A DNA stretch of 64,000 nucleotides from Candidatus Cloacimonadota bacterium (GTDB taxonomy: Bacteria > Muiribacteriota > UBA6191). The notes beneath the pieces are model-generated. The model saw only the letters and a program-made list of their open reading frames with translations, had not been told where the DNA came from and did not search any database. How positions within the stretch are numbered: the first letter of the stretch is position 1; each line of letters begins with the position of its first letter. Position numbers and translations under genes: made by a program. The stretch covers positions 1-64,000 of the forward strand of contig JAGSHD010000010.1 in the NCBI GenBank assembly GCA_023954715.1. Direction: 5' to 3'. Positions 1-9,107 of this stretch are shown in pieces.

Positions 1-74
1 AGAGTAGCTGATTTGATATTAAAGAATTGTGAAAGAGATTCATAACTATGGTACTTATCGTTAATCATTGGCAT
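1..74 (-). CDS. Partial hypothetical protein, cut by the window edge
   Basis: Only the first 24 codons are present, reading MPMINDKYHSYESLSQ and on to the window edge without a stop. The ATG lies 4 bases after the stop of the 58-aa ORF on the same strand, so the two are probably co-transcribed and perhaps translationally coupled. No family can be recognised from so little sequence. The tight pairing of two small ORFs behind a repeat-bearing upstream region resembles a toxin-antitoxin or phage-type operon, but nothing in the residues proves that. Confidence 0.4.
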   Translation of the reverse strand, partial: MPMINDKYHSYESLSQFFNIKSAT

Positions 75-78
75 ATTA

Positions 79-255
79 TCATCCCTTCACAATCTCAGTA
101 ATATCTAAACCAGTGAGCTCATGAAAATTTGATATATCCAAATAATCTGCACCAAACTCTAAATGATTTAAAATTGCATCAGATATATCAGGGAAATGTC
201 TTTCCTGAATCTTTGGATTTCTCTTAATTATTTTCATTGCTTCTGTGTATGTCAT
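79..255 (-). CDS. Small hypothetical protein, 58 aa
   Basis: An open frame of 58 codons starting MTYTEAMKIIKRNPK, rich in charged residues, with no signal peptide or membrane segment and ending TEIVKG. There is no convincing Shine-Dalgarno sequence ahead of the ATG, which lowers confidence. It is followed 4 bases later by a second ORF on the same strand that leaves the window. About 75 bases upstream lies a set of GTAAC elements spaced 10 bp apart, a plausible operator. I do not recognise the family; an antitoxin-like or regulatory role is only inferred from size and layout. Confidence 0.45.
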   Translation of the reverse strand: MTYTEAMKIIKRNPKIQERHFPDISDAILNHLEFGADYLDISNFHELTGLDITEIVKG

Positions 256-329
256 AACAAAAGCATAAGTAAATAATTTTAATTTGTCTATGATTTATAT
301 CGAAATTAAACCAACTATTTAACGTACAA

Positions 330-364
330 GTAACGAACAGTTACCAGTGGTAACAGGTAGTAAC
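330..364. promoter_or_regulatory. GTAAC elements phased every 10 bp, candidate operator
   Basis: GTAAC begins at 330, its inverse GTTAC at 340, and GTAAC again at 350 and 360. The central pair forms the perfect inverted repeat GTTACC-AGT-GGTAAC (340-354). Spacing of about one helical turn places all copies on the same face of the DNA, as expected for cooperative binding of a repressor. The block lies upstream of the minus-strand small ORFs, whose autoregulation it could serve. The rest of 256-460 shows nothing I can name. Confidence 0.45.
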
Positions 365-460
365 TAATGGACAATCCAACAAATGAAACTAAAAGTCATT
401 GTCTTATTTGTGGCAATATTTTTTTTAGTGACGAGAAATCGACAATTTTTTTGTTTTGAG

Positions 461-512
461 AGAAAAAGAAAAACCCTTCGCAATCTCCGAGAGGTAGATT
501 AACAAAGGGTTT
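461..512 (-). terminator. Rho-independent terminator of the tRNA gene
   Basis: On the minus strand AAACCCTT and AAGGGTTT (512-505 and 478-471) form a stem, with an inner AATCT/AGATT pair, followed by a run of T residues. It lies directly downstream of the tRNA and ends its transcript. Confidence 0.75.
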
Positions 513-519
513 AAGCGAG

Positions 520-593
520 TACACCTAACAGGGTTCGAACCTGTGACCTTCTGTTCCGCAAACAGACACTCTATCCAGCTGAGCTATAGGTGC
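520..593 (-). tRNA. tRNA-Arg, anticodon GCG
   Basis: The minus strand folds into a complete 74-nt cloverleaf: acceptor GCACCTA/TAGGTGT, D arm GCTC/GAGT, anticodon stem TCTGT/ACAGA around loop TTGCGGA, 5-nt variable loop, and T arm ACAGG-TTCGAAC-CCTGT. The loop gives anticodon GCG, which reads arginine codon CGC and by wobble CGU. The first acceptor pair is G-U. CCA is not encoded. Most bacteria decode this box with an ACG anticodon deaminated to ICG, so GCG is uncommon. CGA codons are frequent in the genes of this window, so another tRNA must read CGA. Confidence 0.92.
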
Positions 594-994
594 AAATATG
601 TAAAATAGGAGCTTGTAACTCGTATTTTAGATGGGCATAATACTATCAAGTCAAATGCCTTGAATCAAGAAAATATCTTTTTGATTCATATATATTTTTA
701 AATAGCATAAAACTCAATCTCATCTAAGTACGCCAAAAGCACTAGCTCTGCTTACTTAAATCAAGTTTTTGGAGTATAGGGGTAGTTAATTTATGGCAAG
801 ATCTACATAGACACTATAGGATCTGTCACTTATTTGCTCACAATATGGCATAAAATACTATCTTGATAGTCAATAAAGTAAACTATTTATCTCTTTTATG
901 TCTATAACCAGTTTAACTATCACTAAAATTTTAATACAATTGTTAATATATCAAGTGCTTTCAACGAAACTAAAAAATAACCGCGTTTTACCAA

Positions 995-1168
995 GGTAAA
1001 AAAAAATATCTCCAGAGGAGATATTTGGAATTATAATAAAATAATAAAAAAGTTAAACTCTCTCATTCTAGAGTGATTGAGAGCGCCTAACTCATGAATC
1101 TTAACAACAAGTAGGAAGCTGAGTGTAGCTTACTTCACAAATACCTAAAGTAGATATTGTGACAGGTC
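995..1168 (-). ncRNA. Candidate small RNA, about 170 nt
   Basis: A transcription unit without a usable ORF. It has a sigma-70 type promoter on the minus strand just upstream and ends in a perfect 10-bp hairpin (AAATATCTCC, loop TCT, GGAGATATTT; 1026-1004) running into nine T residues. Between them are three further hairpins: TCACAA/TTGTGA (about 1162-1135), AAGCT/AGCTT with flanking AGTA pairs (about 1134-1111), and CTCTCA/TGAGAG (1083-1060). Promoter, folding and terminator together support a real RNA gene. I looked for a 6S rod-like fold and did not find one; the family is unknown. Confidence 0.6.
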
Positions 1169-1175
1169 TTTATTA

Positions 1176-1204
1176 AGTATAAAGTAATTGACAAAATATT
1201 GCAA
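1176..1204 (-). promoter_or_regulatory. Sigma-70 type promoter of the candidate small RNA
   Basis: On the minus strand TTGCAA (1204-1199) and TATACT (1181-1176) are separated by exactly 17 bp. The predicted start is near 1168. Confidence 0.6.
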
Positions 1205-1273
1205 ATATTTATTTAAATGTAATTATTTTTTTTAAAACGTCAAAAGTCTACATATAGCTTAAAACTTGCTACT

Positions 1274-1313
1274 TATACTCTCAGCTCATTCCATATAGTG
1301 AACTGGGAGTATA
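1274..1313. other. Long imperfect hairpin, not a terminator
   Basis: TATACTC-T-CAG pairs with CTG-G-GAGTATA, and TCA/TGA extends the stem inward. There is no T-run on either side, so it is not an intrinsic terminator. It lies between the small-RNA promoter and the next plus-strand gene and could be an operator or a structured RNA element. The remaining intergenic sequence (600-990 and 1320-1620) is AT-rich and shows only a short palindrome, ACTATCTTGATAGT, near 860. Confidence 0.35.
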
Positions 1314-1629
1314 ATCTTGATTATTTCCAAAATTGCTCGGTTAATATTACAATCTACAAAATATCTACAAAATATAGGTAAAATGTATCTCTAAGTCTCT
1401 AGACTCTTACAAACAAAGAATAAACTCAAAGCTAATTCCCTTACAGATACAAAACACATTTGAAACGAGTTTTTCATATGCCAACGATAAAATTTGCTTT
1501 TACATTTCTTGCTTAATATGTAAAATCACTGATAACTTTATACGTATGAGATTTCTCTAGTCATCATCAATCTATCAAAAGTTTTATCTGTAATATAGAT
1601 TCAATCCTAGTAAAACATTTTTATGTTTC

Positions 1630-1659
1630 TTGGGTAATCTAAAGCTTTTTTGCTATAAT
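1630..1659 (+). promoter_or_regulatory. Sigma-70 type promoter of the MerR-like gene
   Basis: TTGGGT (1630-1635) and a consensus TATAAT (1654-1659) are separated by 18 bp. The expected start near 1666 leaves a leader of about 20 nt with GGAGA before the ATG at 1688. Confidence 0.55.
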
Positions 1660-1687
1660 CAGATAAACCCTTAACACTGGAGACTCC

Positions 1688-2137
1688 ATGGATAGCCAAG
1701 ACTTTTTAACTATTTATCAAATTGCCACCGAACTAGATTTAAGTTTATCCAAAACTAGAAAACTCTTAAAAGAATATGCTGAATATATCCCTTTTAAAAA
1801 AGAAGGTCGATCTGTAGCCTATCCATTAGAAGGATTAAAAATAATCAAAAAAATCTCTAAATTAACTCAAAAATATAAAGGACCAGAGAAGGTCCTTGAG
1901 TCTTTAAAAAAAGATGGCATCGAAATAATCAACCCAATCCAACCTAAAGTTTCTAATAAGCCATTGCCCTTATTAAAGAGAGTTCAAAACCTTGAAAAGC
2001 ACTTACAAAATCAACCTGCTAAACAGAGTTCTAATAGTGACTTACTCAAAGAGCTAAAGACAATTCGATTGCAATTAGACGAGATTAAAAAAGTCAAAAA
2101 AGAGGTAGAGCGCCTCAAAACTCTAATTGAAGGCTAA
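1688..2137 (+). CDS. MerR-like HTH protein with C-terminal coiled coil
   Basis: A 149-residue protein. Residues 5-60 (FLTIYQIATELDLSLSKTR onward) look like a winged helix-turn-helix of the MerR/excisionase type. After a proline-rich linker, residues about 95-149 are a lysine/leucine-rich coiled coil that would make it a dimer or oligomer. There is no effector-binding domain of the classical MerR type. A second protein of the same design lies at 38346-39047. The start is supported by GGAGA nine bases upstream and by a TATAAT promoter. It is monocistronic and convergent with the sigma-factor gene. Role unknown: transcriptional regulator or nucleoid-binding protein. Confidence 0.6.
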   Translation: MDSQDFLTIYQIATELDLSLSKTRKLLKEYAEYIPFKKEGRSVAYPLEGLKIIKKISKLTQKYKGPEKVLESLKKDGIEIINPIQPKVSNKPLPLLKRVQNLEKHLQNQPAKQSSNSDLLKELKTIRLQLDEIKKVKKEVERLKTLIEG

Positions 2138-2170
2138 AAACAAAAAGTTAAGCCTCAATGTCTTACCGGA

Positions 2171-2731
2171 TTATTTCTCAAACCAATTAGTGCTAATACA
2201 TTTTTTTAGTTTTAGTCTTGCTCTATGTAAAATAACCCACAAATTGTTAGGGCTGATCTGTAACTCTTTACAAATATAAGTTGATTCATGCTCTTCAAAC
2301 ATTTTCATTTTAAATACCGAAGATAAGTTGCTGGGCAATTTACCAACACATTTGTTTAAAACTTGCATAAACTCAGCATTTTCAATATGCTTTTCTGGGT
2401 TAGTCCCCCATGAAGACGCAGCACTTAACCTATGGCCCTTTTTATCAAACAAAGCACTTTCAATATCCGAACTCTCTGAAATTTTTGATAAGGGAATTTC
2501 TCTATTTTTTTTTCGATAGTGATCAATGATTTTGAACTTTAAAATACTAGTCAACCATGTTTTTTCAGTAGACTTTCTTTTAAAGTTTTCTCTGCCTTTT
2601 ATTCCTGCTAAAAAGGTCTCCTGAACTAAATCTTCTGCAACTTCAGTATCAGAAACTCTATGAATTGCATATTTAAACAAATAACTACCATAGTCGTTTA
2701 ACCATTGTTTTGGATTTAGATCAACACTCAT
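2171..2731 (-). CDS. ECF-type RNA polymerase sigma factor
   Basis: A 186-residue member of the group-4 sigma-70 family. Region 2 holds the typical AEDLVQETF segment (near 32-40) followed by TWLTSILKFKIIDHYRKK; region 4 holds LPSNLSSVFKMKMFEEHES and a helix-turn-helix ending ILHRARLKLKKC. Regions 1.1 and 3 are absent, as usual for ECF factors. It starts 17 bases after the stop of arsM and is almost certainly in the same operon. No anti-sigma factor is adjacent. The pairing suggests that it drives an arsenic or methylation-related regulon, but its target promoters cannot be identified from this window. Confidence 0.85.
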   Translation of the reverse strand: MSVDLNPKQWLNDYGSYLFKYAIHRVSDTEVAEDLVQETFLAGIKGRENFKRKSTEKTWLTSILKFKIIDHYRKKNREIPLSKISESSDIESALFDKKGHRLSAASSWGTNPEKHIENAEFMQVLNKCVGKLPSNLSSVFKMKMFEEHESTYICKELQISPNNLWVILHRARLKLKKCISTNWFEK

Positions 2732-2748
2732 AATAAACCTTTAGAGAC

Positions 2749-3798
2749 CTAGCAGCAACCGCCACCTTGATCTTCATTAGTGCCTGTTTTTGAAACCACT
2801 GGCATACTAGGAGCACAATCAAACAAACCGAAATGAGTAGATTCGTCTCCAATAACTTCAAAAAATGAAGATAGTCGAGTATCATAAAGCATTCTAGCAG
2901 TATTTGAACAAACTAGCATAGGACGATTTAACTCAAAAGTATGATGATCATCCAATTGATAAAAGTGCTCACTATTTTCAATTCCACCTTTATATGTGGC
3001 TACTTGACCAAAGTCTTCACATCGATCTTCTAGTTCAGGTATTTTGAATGCTCTTAAAGTCTCTGAAGTAAAATGAATATTACCTAATTTTTTTTCGATA
3101 ATAGGATTATCTACAGTAACTCCACCCGAATTTAACAATCGCACATCTTTAAAGCCAACCTCAAACATCAATCGTCTAAAGTCTTCTTTGTACATAGCTC
3201 CAGATAAACACTCTCCATACAATTCTGGGTCTTCTTGCAAATGTTTTGGAATTCGACGATCTGAATATATATCTGAGAAAAATAACTCTCCACCTGGTTT
3301 TAGTACACGGTATATTTCATTAAAAACCGATTTTTTATCTGGAGACAAATTAATTACGCAATTCGAAATAATAATATCTACAGTGTTATCTTCTATATTT
3401 AATGCTTTTAAGTCTTCAATATATCCCTTTTTAAATGATACATTAGACTTACTGTAAGAAAATTGATCTCTTTGATAATCTTGATGCTTGATTGCTACAT
3501 CTAATTGTTCATCTGTCATATCTACGCCAATAACAGAACCACTCTCTCCTACTAACCCTGATAAAATATAAACATCTCTGCCAGATCCACAGCCTAAATC
3601 CAATATGACTTTACCCTGTACGACAGTAGGTATTGGAGAACCACAGCCATAAAATTTTTCTACTATTTCAGGATGAATTTTAGAGATACTTTTTTTTATC
3701 TCGGGGTCTACATCATCAATTGAACAACAAGCATTTGTCTGTAAGTCACTTGATTTTTGTAGAACTTCAGAATAATACTTTTTAACTTCTTCTTTCAT
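2749..3798 (-). CDS. arsM: Arsenite S-adenosylmethionine methyltransferase
   Basis: The product methylates trivalent arsenic using SAM. A class I methyltransferase fold is clear: motif I VILDLGCGSGRD, then GVDMTDEQL and the ISNCVINLSPDK segment with the conserved cysteine. Other cysteines expected of ArsM are present: the N-terminal CC pair at 24-25 and the one in ELYGECLSG. The protein ends GGGCC, a common As-binding tail. An in-frame TTG lies 18 bases upstream, but GGAG is placed 6 bases before the ATG at 3798, so I use that start (349 aa). The ECF sigma gene follows 17 bases later. Biomethylation as arsenic detoxification is the family role; an arsenosugar pathway is possible but its other genes are not here. 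Confidence 0.85.
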   Translation of the reverse strand: MKEEVKKYYSEVLQKSSDLQTNACCSIDDVDPEIKKSISKIHPEIVEKFYGCGSPIPTVVQGKVILDLGCGSGRDVYILSGLVGESGSVIGVDMTDEQLDVAIKHQDYQRDQFSYSKSNVSFKKGYIEDLKALNIEDNTVDIIISNCVINLSPDKKSVFNEIYRVLKPGGELFFSDIYSDRRIPKHLQEDPELYGECLSGAMYKEDFRRLMFEVGFKDVRLLNSGGVTVDNPIIEKKLGNIHFTSETLRAFKIPELEDRCEDFGQVATYKGGIENSEHFYQLDDHHTFELNRPMLVCSNTARMLYDTRLSSFFEVIGDESTHFGLFDCAPSMPVVSKTGTNEDQGGGCC

Positions 3799-4168
3799 AA
3801 TAGTCTCCGCTGACAACCTTTAACAAATTTAATTTTATACATCTAAATCAGACTTTTAAAGCTTTAATACTCATCAAATTTAAGATTAAAATCATATTAA
3901 ATCATGAGTACATATATTACTAAGGATATTAAAACAAATTTTGTCATACCTTTAAATTTATTTTATAAATGTAACAAAAACTATAAGTTTAAGATGGTAA
4001 AGTTATGTTATCATTTGGTAAAATCTAAGCAACTGGGAGGAAAGAAAGTTCACACACTACAGCATTTACCTAAATGCTTGTATTCTCTTCAAATTATGCG
4101 CTTCAAAAGAGCTTCGTTGAACGAGTTTATAACATAATTTACACCAATTTATTGAACTTCACAGCTGT
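3799..4168. other. Divergent intergenic region with one short hairpin
   Basis: This separates arsM from the HDOD gene. It contains the perfect inverted repeat AGCATTTA-CC-TAAATGCT (4061-4078) without a T-run. At 4017-4030 GG and GC are spaced as in a sigma-54 promoter, but the bases before GC are AA rather than TT, so I do not call it. A 77-codon open frame here has no coding character. Confidence 0.4.
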
Positions 4169-5047
4169 ATGCAAACAACACCGTTAGCTCGCCCTAGTAT
4201 GGCGACTACTATTCGTAAAATAACATCTATTTCTACCTTACCTCATGTCACCCTTGAGATTCTTAAGTTATCTAATAACTCAAGATCTGGTGCTGGAGAT
4301 ATGGAAAAGATTATTCAAACGGATGCTGCTCTAACCTCAAAACTCATGAAAATGGTCAATTCTGCCCATTTTTCTCTACGAGAACCAGTTCTTGATGTTC
4401 GTAAAGCAATCGTCTTTTTAGGATTTAAAGTTGTTAAAGATATTGCTCTTGCTGCATCAGTTTGTGATCTATTTGCCAATGACAAGCCCATCGGATCTTA
4501 CCGTAGAACTGATTTATGGAGACACTCAGTTTGTGTAGCCATAGCAGCCAAATTAATCGCCCAAAAAACTAAGCTTAATATCCAAGATCAAGTTTTTAGC
4601 ACAGGGATTTTGCATGATATCGGCATTATAATGATTGACCAATATTTACATACACATTTTGAGAAAATCATGGAAGAACACGAAAAAAACCCTGACCTAG
4701 GCAAGCTAGAAGAGGAGATCCTTGGTTTTAGTCACACTCAATTAGGAGCAGAAGTAGCCACTACCTGGAAACTCCCAGAAGAGTTTTTAACAGTAATCGA
4801 AAATCATCATGCTCCCGTTAAAGCCAAAGAAAAACATCGACCATTTGTTTCAATTATGCACATCGCAGATGTTATTATTAATGGACAACAAATGGGATTC
4901 GTTGCTGAAAAGGCAATTAATGCACAACAGTTTAATTTTGCTCTAACACAATTAAATTTCAAGAAAAAAGATATCGGTATTATTGTAGCCGAATTACCAG
5001 AAGAGTTTAAAAAAGCCAAAGACCTGATCGAATTAGTAGAGGGGTAG
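4169..5047 (+). CDS. HDOD domain signalling protein
   Basis: A 292-residue cytoplasmic protein. Residues about 15-215 form an HDOD domain: [17 protein letters not shown], then [19 protein letters not shown] and the degenerate HD segment [15 protein letters not shown] proteins resemble HD-GYP phosphodiesterases but usually lack catalysis and act in signalling or protein interaction. No extra input or output domain is attached. The kinase gene begins 1 base after its stop and its ribosome-binding site lies inside this gene, so they are one operon. The start has no clear Shine-Dalgarno; an internal ATG ten codons on (MATTIRK) is an alternative. Confidence 0.8.
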   Translation: MQTTPLARPSMATTIRKITSISTLPHVTLEILKLSNNSRSGAGDMEKIIQTDAALTSKLMKMVNSAHFSLREPVLDVRKAIVFLGFKVVKDIALAASVCDLFANDKPIGSYRRTDLWRHSVCVAIAAKLIAQKTKLNIQDQVFSTGILHDIGIIMIDQYLHTHFEKIMEEHEKNPDLGKLEEEILGFSHTQLGAEVATTWKLPEEFLTVIENHHAPVKAKEKHRPFVSIMHIADVIINGQQMGFVAEKAINAQQFNFALTQLNFKKKDIGIIVAELPEEFKKAKDLIELVEG

Positions 5048-5048
5048 T

Positions 5049-7562
5049 ATGGATTTATTTGATTTTTTAAATGACGATGACACGATCATCCGTGAGTTTA
5101 ATGGATTAAACGGTTTAGCAGATCAATGGTCTACGCATTTTTTTGTCTCCTTCTCTATCTTTGATGATGAACTAAATGAAATATACAATGAATCAAATCA
5201 ACCTGATTTAAAAATCAAAAACCTACTCAAAGATAACACTGCTAAACTATCAGTAGACACTTTATACTATACTATTAGAGAGCTGCCCTCTCAGCATTCT
5301 ATTTTACGGGCTTTTTATTTAGATAGAGGTTTGATAGGTTATCTTGAAATGATCATTAATCACCAAAATGAAAAAAGAGATATATCGATCCATATTCCTA
5401 ATGTTATCAAACAAATTGACTTAACTTATCAAGTTTTCATACAATGCCAAGAGTTAGATACTTATCAAACCAAATCAAAGCACATGCAAAACCAACTCGA
5501 AAACTTATCAACGCAATTTCATACCATATCTGTTGAAAACTTAGAAAAGAACGAAGAGTTACAAGAATATAGTGCAAATTTAGAGTATAAAGTTCAAGAA
5601 AAAACCTCAGAATTGCAACAAGCGGTTGAACGGGCCGAAGCCGCTAATAAAGCTAAAAGTGAGTTTTTAGCTAACATGAGTCATGAAATTCGTACCCCGA
5701 TGAACGGTATTATTGCCATGACAGATCTAACTCTTGATAGTAATTTAGATCAGGAGCAAACTGAAAATCTTGAGATAGTTCAAGAGTCCGCAAAAAATTT
5801 AATGTGTATCATCAATGATATTTTAGATTCTTCTAAAATTGAAGCAGGAAAGCTTGAACTAGAATCCATTGAATTCAATTTAGTCTCTCAACTTCGTAGC
5901 TCTTACGCAGCTCTAGGTATTCGAGCATATCAAAAGGGGCTCGAAGTCTTGTTTGATATCCCAAATACTGTACCTTCTTTGTTGATAGGCGATCCTGGAC
6001 GTATTTCTCAAATTTTAATTAATTTAGTCGGAAACGCCATCAAGTTTTCAGATGAGGGTGAGATTACAACCGATATTAGAGTTAACAAACTAACTGGCAG
6101 TGAAGTAACCCTAACTTTTAGTGTTACTGATTCTGGAATCGGAATACCCCATGATCGACAAGCGGCAATTTTCCAATCTTTCACTCAAGTTGATGGGTCT
6201 ACTACGCGTAAATATGGCGGAACTGGTTTAGGTACGACTATTTCAAAGCAACTAACTGAACTGATGGGTGGGACTATTGGTATTCAATCTGAACCAGGAA
6301 TGGGATCCACTTTCTTTTTTACGATCCCTTTAAAAGTTCGTTTAGATGCACCACTTATTCGGTTTGAGATTCCCCATCACCAAAACTTGGATTTATGTCT
6401 CGAAAATGAAGACTTTGAATACTTTACACAAAACCACCTAGAACAATCAGGTTTTACAGTGAATATTCTAGATAGTTTATCAGAGCTGTCTACGAGTACA
6501 AATATAATTGTCGTAGATTCAAGAAGTCATGGTTTAGATGACTTTTTAAACTCCAATCAATCCAAAAGAGTCATCGTAACCTGTGATGACCTTAGTAAAT
6601 TTAGTCAGTTTAACTCTAATCCTAATTTTAGCTTCATAAGAAAGCCTATTTTACCCGGAGATATCGTTCTTGAAGTATTTCCTGAATTAAAAGTTTCACA
6701 AGAGTCTCTAAAAGATAAGCCTAGCCAAACCCTATCATTCACTAGAAAACCAAAAGTATTGGCTGCTGAAGACAACCCAATTAATCAACAAATACTAAAA
6801 AAGATCTTAAAAGATGACTATGATTTAACTATCGCTCCCAACGGTTTGATAGCTCTTGATAAACGAAAAAATGGTGACTTTGATATTCTTTTGATGGATA
6901 TGATGATGCCTGAAATGAATGGTATTGAATGTACAATAGCTATCCGAGATTGGGAGCAGGAGTCCAATACCTTACCTATTACAATTGTCGCCATGACGGC
7001 TAATGCTAGAGAACAAGACAAACAAGAATGCTATGCTGCAGGAATGAACGACTTTGTTGCTAAACCTGTCAAACCCAAGACCTTAATCGATTCCATGTTT
7101 AGAAATGTAAGCTCCGAATTAATCATAGCTTCTCAGATTTCAGAAGAGGCTTTTGATAGTAAAACTTATAAAGAAAAGTTAATTAGTGCCAATGAATACG
7201 ATCCAACTGGCCCGATAAAGGACTCTGATAGCACTTTCAGTTTAGAAGAAGTCTCTGATTTAGATGATGGTACTGGTGAAGTGATTACCGAAATGATCGA
7301 GTTATTTGTTCCTGCTATTGATGAAGGCTTAGTAAACCTTTCTATCGCAATTCAAGAAGAGGATTATCATACCATCCGAGTTATCGGTCATACTTTAAAG
7401 GATAGCTGTAACCTTTTCAGAGCTAATGGTTTGCGCCTTGGCTTTATAGATTTAGAGAAAAACCCATGCAAAGAAACTTTAGAAAGGTCAAAAATTACTT
7501 TAACTAGACTAAAAACCATCTGGAACATTATAAAACCTCAAGTTTTATTAAACATCCAATGA
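5049..7562 (+). CDS. Hybrid sensor histidine kinase with receiver and HPt domains
   Basis: A soluble 837-residue multi-step phosphorelay kinase. Residues 1-150 are an input region I do not recognise; about 145-200 are coiled coil. The DHp domain has [12 protein letters not shown] with phosphoacceptor His212, followed by a HATPase with DSGIGIP and a glycine-rich GTGLGT box. Residues about 435-555 look like a degenerate receiver without the acidic pocket. A full receiver follows ([10 protein letters not shown], phosphoacceptor Asp617, Lys in VAKPVKP), and a C-terminal HPt domain with His781 in GHTLKDSCN. No membrane segment is present, so it senses a cytoplasmic signal. It overlaps the next kinase gene by 4 bases (ATGA). 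Confidence 0.93.
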   Translation: MDLFDFLNDDDTIIREFNGLNGLADQWSTHFFVSFSIFDDELNEIYNESNQPDLKIKNLLKDNTAKLSVDTLYYTIRELPSQHSILRAFYLDRGLIGYLEMIINHQNEKRDISIHIPNVIKQIDLTYQVFIQCQELDTYQTKSKHMQNQLENLSTQFHTISVENLEKNEELQEYSANLEYKVQEKTSELQQAVERAEAANKAKSEFLANMSHEIRTPMNGIIAMTDLTLDSNLDQEQTENLEIVQESAKNLMCIINDILDSSKIEAGKLELESIEFNLVSQLRSSYAALGIRAYQKGLEVLFDIPNTVPSLLIGDPGRISQILINLVGNAIKFSDEGEITTDIRVNKLTGSEVTLTFSVTDSGIGIPHDRQAAIFQSFTQVDGSTTRKYGGTGLGTTISKQLTELMGGTIGIQSEPGMGSTFFFTIPLKVRLDAPLIRFEIPHHQNLDLCLENEDFEYFTQNHLEQSGFTVNILDSLSELSTSTNIIVVDSRSHGLDDFLNSNQSKRVIVTCDDLSKFSQFNSNPNFSFIRKPILPGDIVLEVFPELKVSQESLKDKPSQTLSFTRKPKVLAAEDNPINQQILKKILKDDYDLTIAPNGLIALDKRKNGDFDILLMDMMMPEMNGIECTIAIRDWEQESNTLPITIVAMTANAREQDKQECYAAGMNDFVAKPVKPKTLIDSMFRNVSSELIIASQISEEAFDSKTYKEKLISANEYDPTGPIKDSDSTFSLEEVSDLDDGTGEVITEMIELFVPAIDEGLVNLSIAIQEEDYHTIRVIGHTLKDSCNLFRANGLRLGFIDLEKNPCKETLERSKITLTRLKTIWNIIKPQVLLNIQ

Positions 7563-9106
7563 TTGAAAGTCATCAGTTAAATAGTAAGGATGTTTATCAA
7601 CTCATTTCAAAGTCTAACTTTATAGTTTGGAAGATTGATCGTCAAGGAATCATACAACTTGCTCTAGGTCATGGACATACTTTAATTGGCTTCAAAGAGG
7701 GTGAGCTCACCAACAAAAATATTTTTGAAATACTAGCTGAATCCAAAAGCTTCATTAAACACCTTAAGTTTGCTCTTTCTGGAGAACAGTTTAAAGCTCC
7801 TATTGAAATCATAGGCTCAATATTTGAAGTCTCTTTTATTCCCTATCAAGAAAAGTCTAACGGTAGTTATTGTATATTGACAGATATTACAGATTATAAG
7901 CGAATTGAGCTTGAACTTCGTGAAAATGAAGGTCGCTATCGTCGTTTAAGTGAAGCCTCTTATGAAGGAGTTGGCATCATTCAAAATGGTATTATTATTG
8001 ATGCAAATCGATCTTTAGCTGACATGTTTGGTTACCGTACTTACGAAGTGTTAGGGTTACCTGCAATGACAATCATTGATGAACCCTCTAAATCAATAGT
8101 ACTAGAAAATCTAGCCTCAAATTATGAGAGAGCTTATCAAATTAAAGCAATCCGAAAGGATAGCTCCGTATATGATGCTGAAATTTCTCATAAGCAAATA
8201 CCCTCACAAGGCAAAAACTTAAAAGTGATAGCCATACGAGATTTAACCGAGCGTGTTTTAGCAGAGCAAGCAATTAAGCAAAAAAATATTGAACTCCACG
8301 AGGTCAATCAATCGATTCAGATCAAAAACCTTGAACTAGAACAAGCAAACAAAAGTCTCAAAGAATCCCATGAGAAAAACCAAACCATGGAGAACAAACT
8401 AATTCAAGCAAAAAAAATGATTTCACTTAGTACACTTGCAGCTGGCATTGGTCATGAAATTTCTCAACCCCTCAATGCTTTAAAGATTACAATTGATGCC
8501 ATTGAATTTTGGTATCAACAAGGTAAAGTATTTGAAGAGAAAAGCCTTCGTGAAAAGTTAAAAAAGGCCTCCAATCATGCCAATCGAATCACAGAGATTA
8601 TTAATCAACTTAGAGCTTTATACGGCCAAAGCCCTTCTCGTGAAGTACGCTCAATTTGTATTAATGAAGCCATCACAAGAGTTAGTCAAATGCAAAGTGA
8701 AACTCTGCAAAAACATAATATCTTAACTCAACTCACACTCGATGACTCCATACCCAAGGTTATGGTAAACCCAATTCAGTTTGAACAAGTAATAATTAAT
8801 CTGATCAACAACGCAATCCATGCTTTAAACACAGTTAAATTTAGCTCTAAATCTATTGAAATAAAAACTGAGTTTTCTAATAACACTATATTAATGACAT
8901 TTGAAGATAATGGACCAGGTTTTTCTAGTGATTTGCAAGAAGTCTTTGATCCCTTCTTTACTAATAAACAAGGTGAGGGAATGGGCTTAGGTCTGTCTTT
9001 AATACATACATTTGTATCTTCATGGAATGGCGATGTTTACGCGACTAATAAACAAAATGGGGGAGCAAAAATTGTAATCTCCCTTAACCCAGAAAGAATG
9101 GTTTAA
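7559..9106 (+). CDS. PAS-containing histidine kinase, NtrB-like
   Basis: A 515-residue soluble kinase. Two PAS-type segments occupy about 15-115 and 125-235 ([29 protein letters not shown]), then a coiled coil to about 285. The DHp helix carries [15 protein letters not shown] with His299. The HATPase has [17 protein letters not shown] and [10 protein letters not shown]. It starts within the stop codon of the hybrid kinase and ends 1 base before the NtrC-like activator, its likely cognate partner. No membrane segments are seen. Confidence 0.92.
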   Translation: MIESHQLNSKDVYQLISKSNFIVWKIDRQGIIQLALGHGHTLIGFKEGELTNKNIFEILAESKSFIKHLKFALSGEQFKAPIEIIGSIFEVSFIPYQEKSNGSYCILTDITDYKRIELELRENEGRYRRLSEASYEGVGIIQNGIIIDANRSLADMFGYRTYEVLGLPAMTIIDEPSKSIVLENLASNYERAYQIKAIRKDSSVYDAEISHKQIPSQGKNLKVIAIRDLTERVLAEQAIKQKNIELHEVNQSIQIKNLELEQANKSLKESHEKNQTMENKLIQAKKMISLSTLAAGIGHEISQPLNALKITIDAIEFWYQQGKVFEEKSLREKLKKASNHANRITEIINQLRALYGQSPSREVRSICINEAITRVSQMQSETLQKHNILTQLTLDDSIPKVMVNPIQFEQVIINLINNAIHALNTVKFSSKSIEIKTEFSNNTILMTFEDNGPGFSSDLQEVFDPFFTNKQGEGMGLGLSLIHTFVSSWNGDVYATNKQNGGAKIVISLNPERMV

Positions 9107-9107
9107 A

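Noticed and set aside
995..1168. 6S RNA
   Set aside because: A GGCGCUC stretch recalls 6S, but the ends do not pair into the long rod with a central bubble.
4016..4032. Sigma-54 promoter ahead of the HDOD gene
   Set aside because: GG and GC have the right spacing, but the -12 box reads AAGCA instead of TTGCA and the leader would be about 130 bases.
3904..4137. Open frame of 77 codons on the plus strand
   Set aside because: No ribosome-binding site, unusual residue composition, and a hairpin inside it. I treat it as noncoding.
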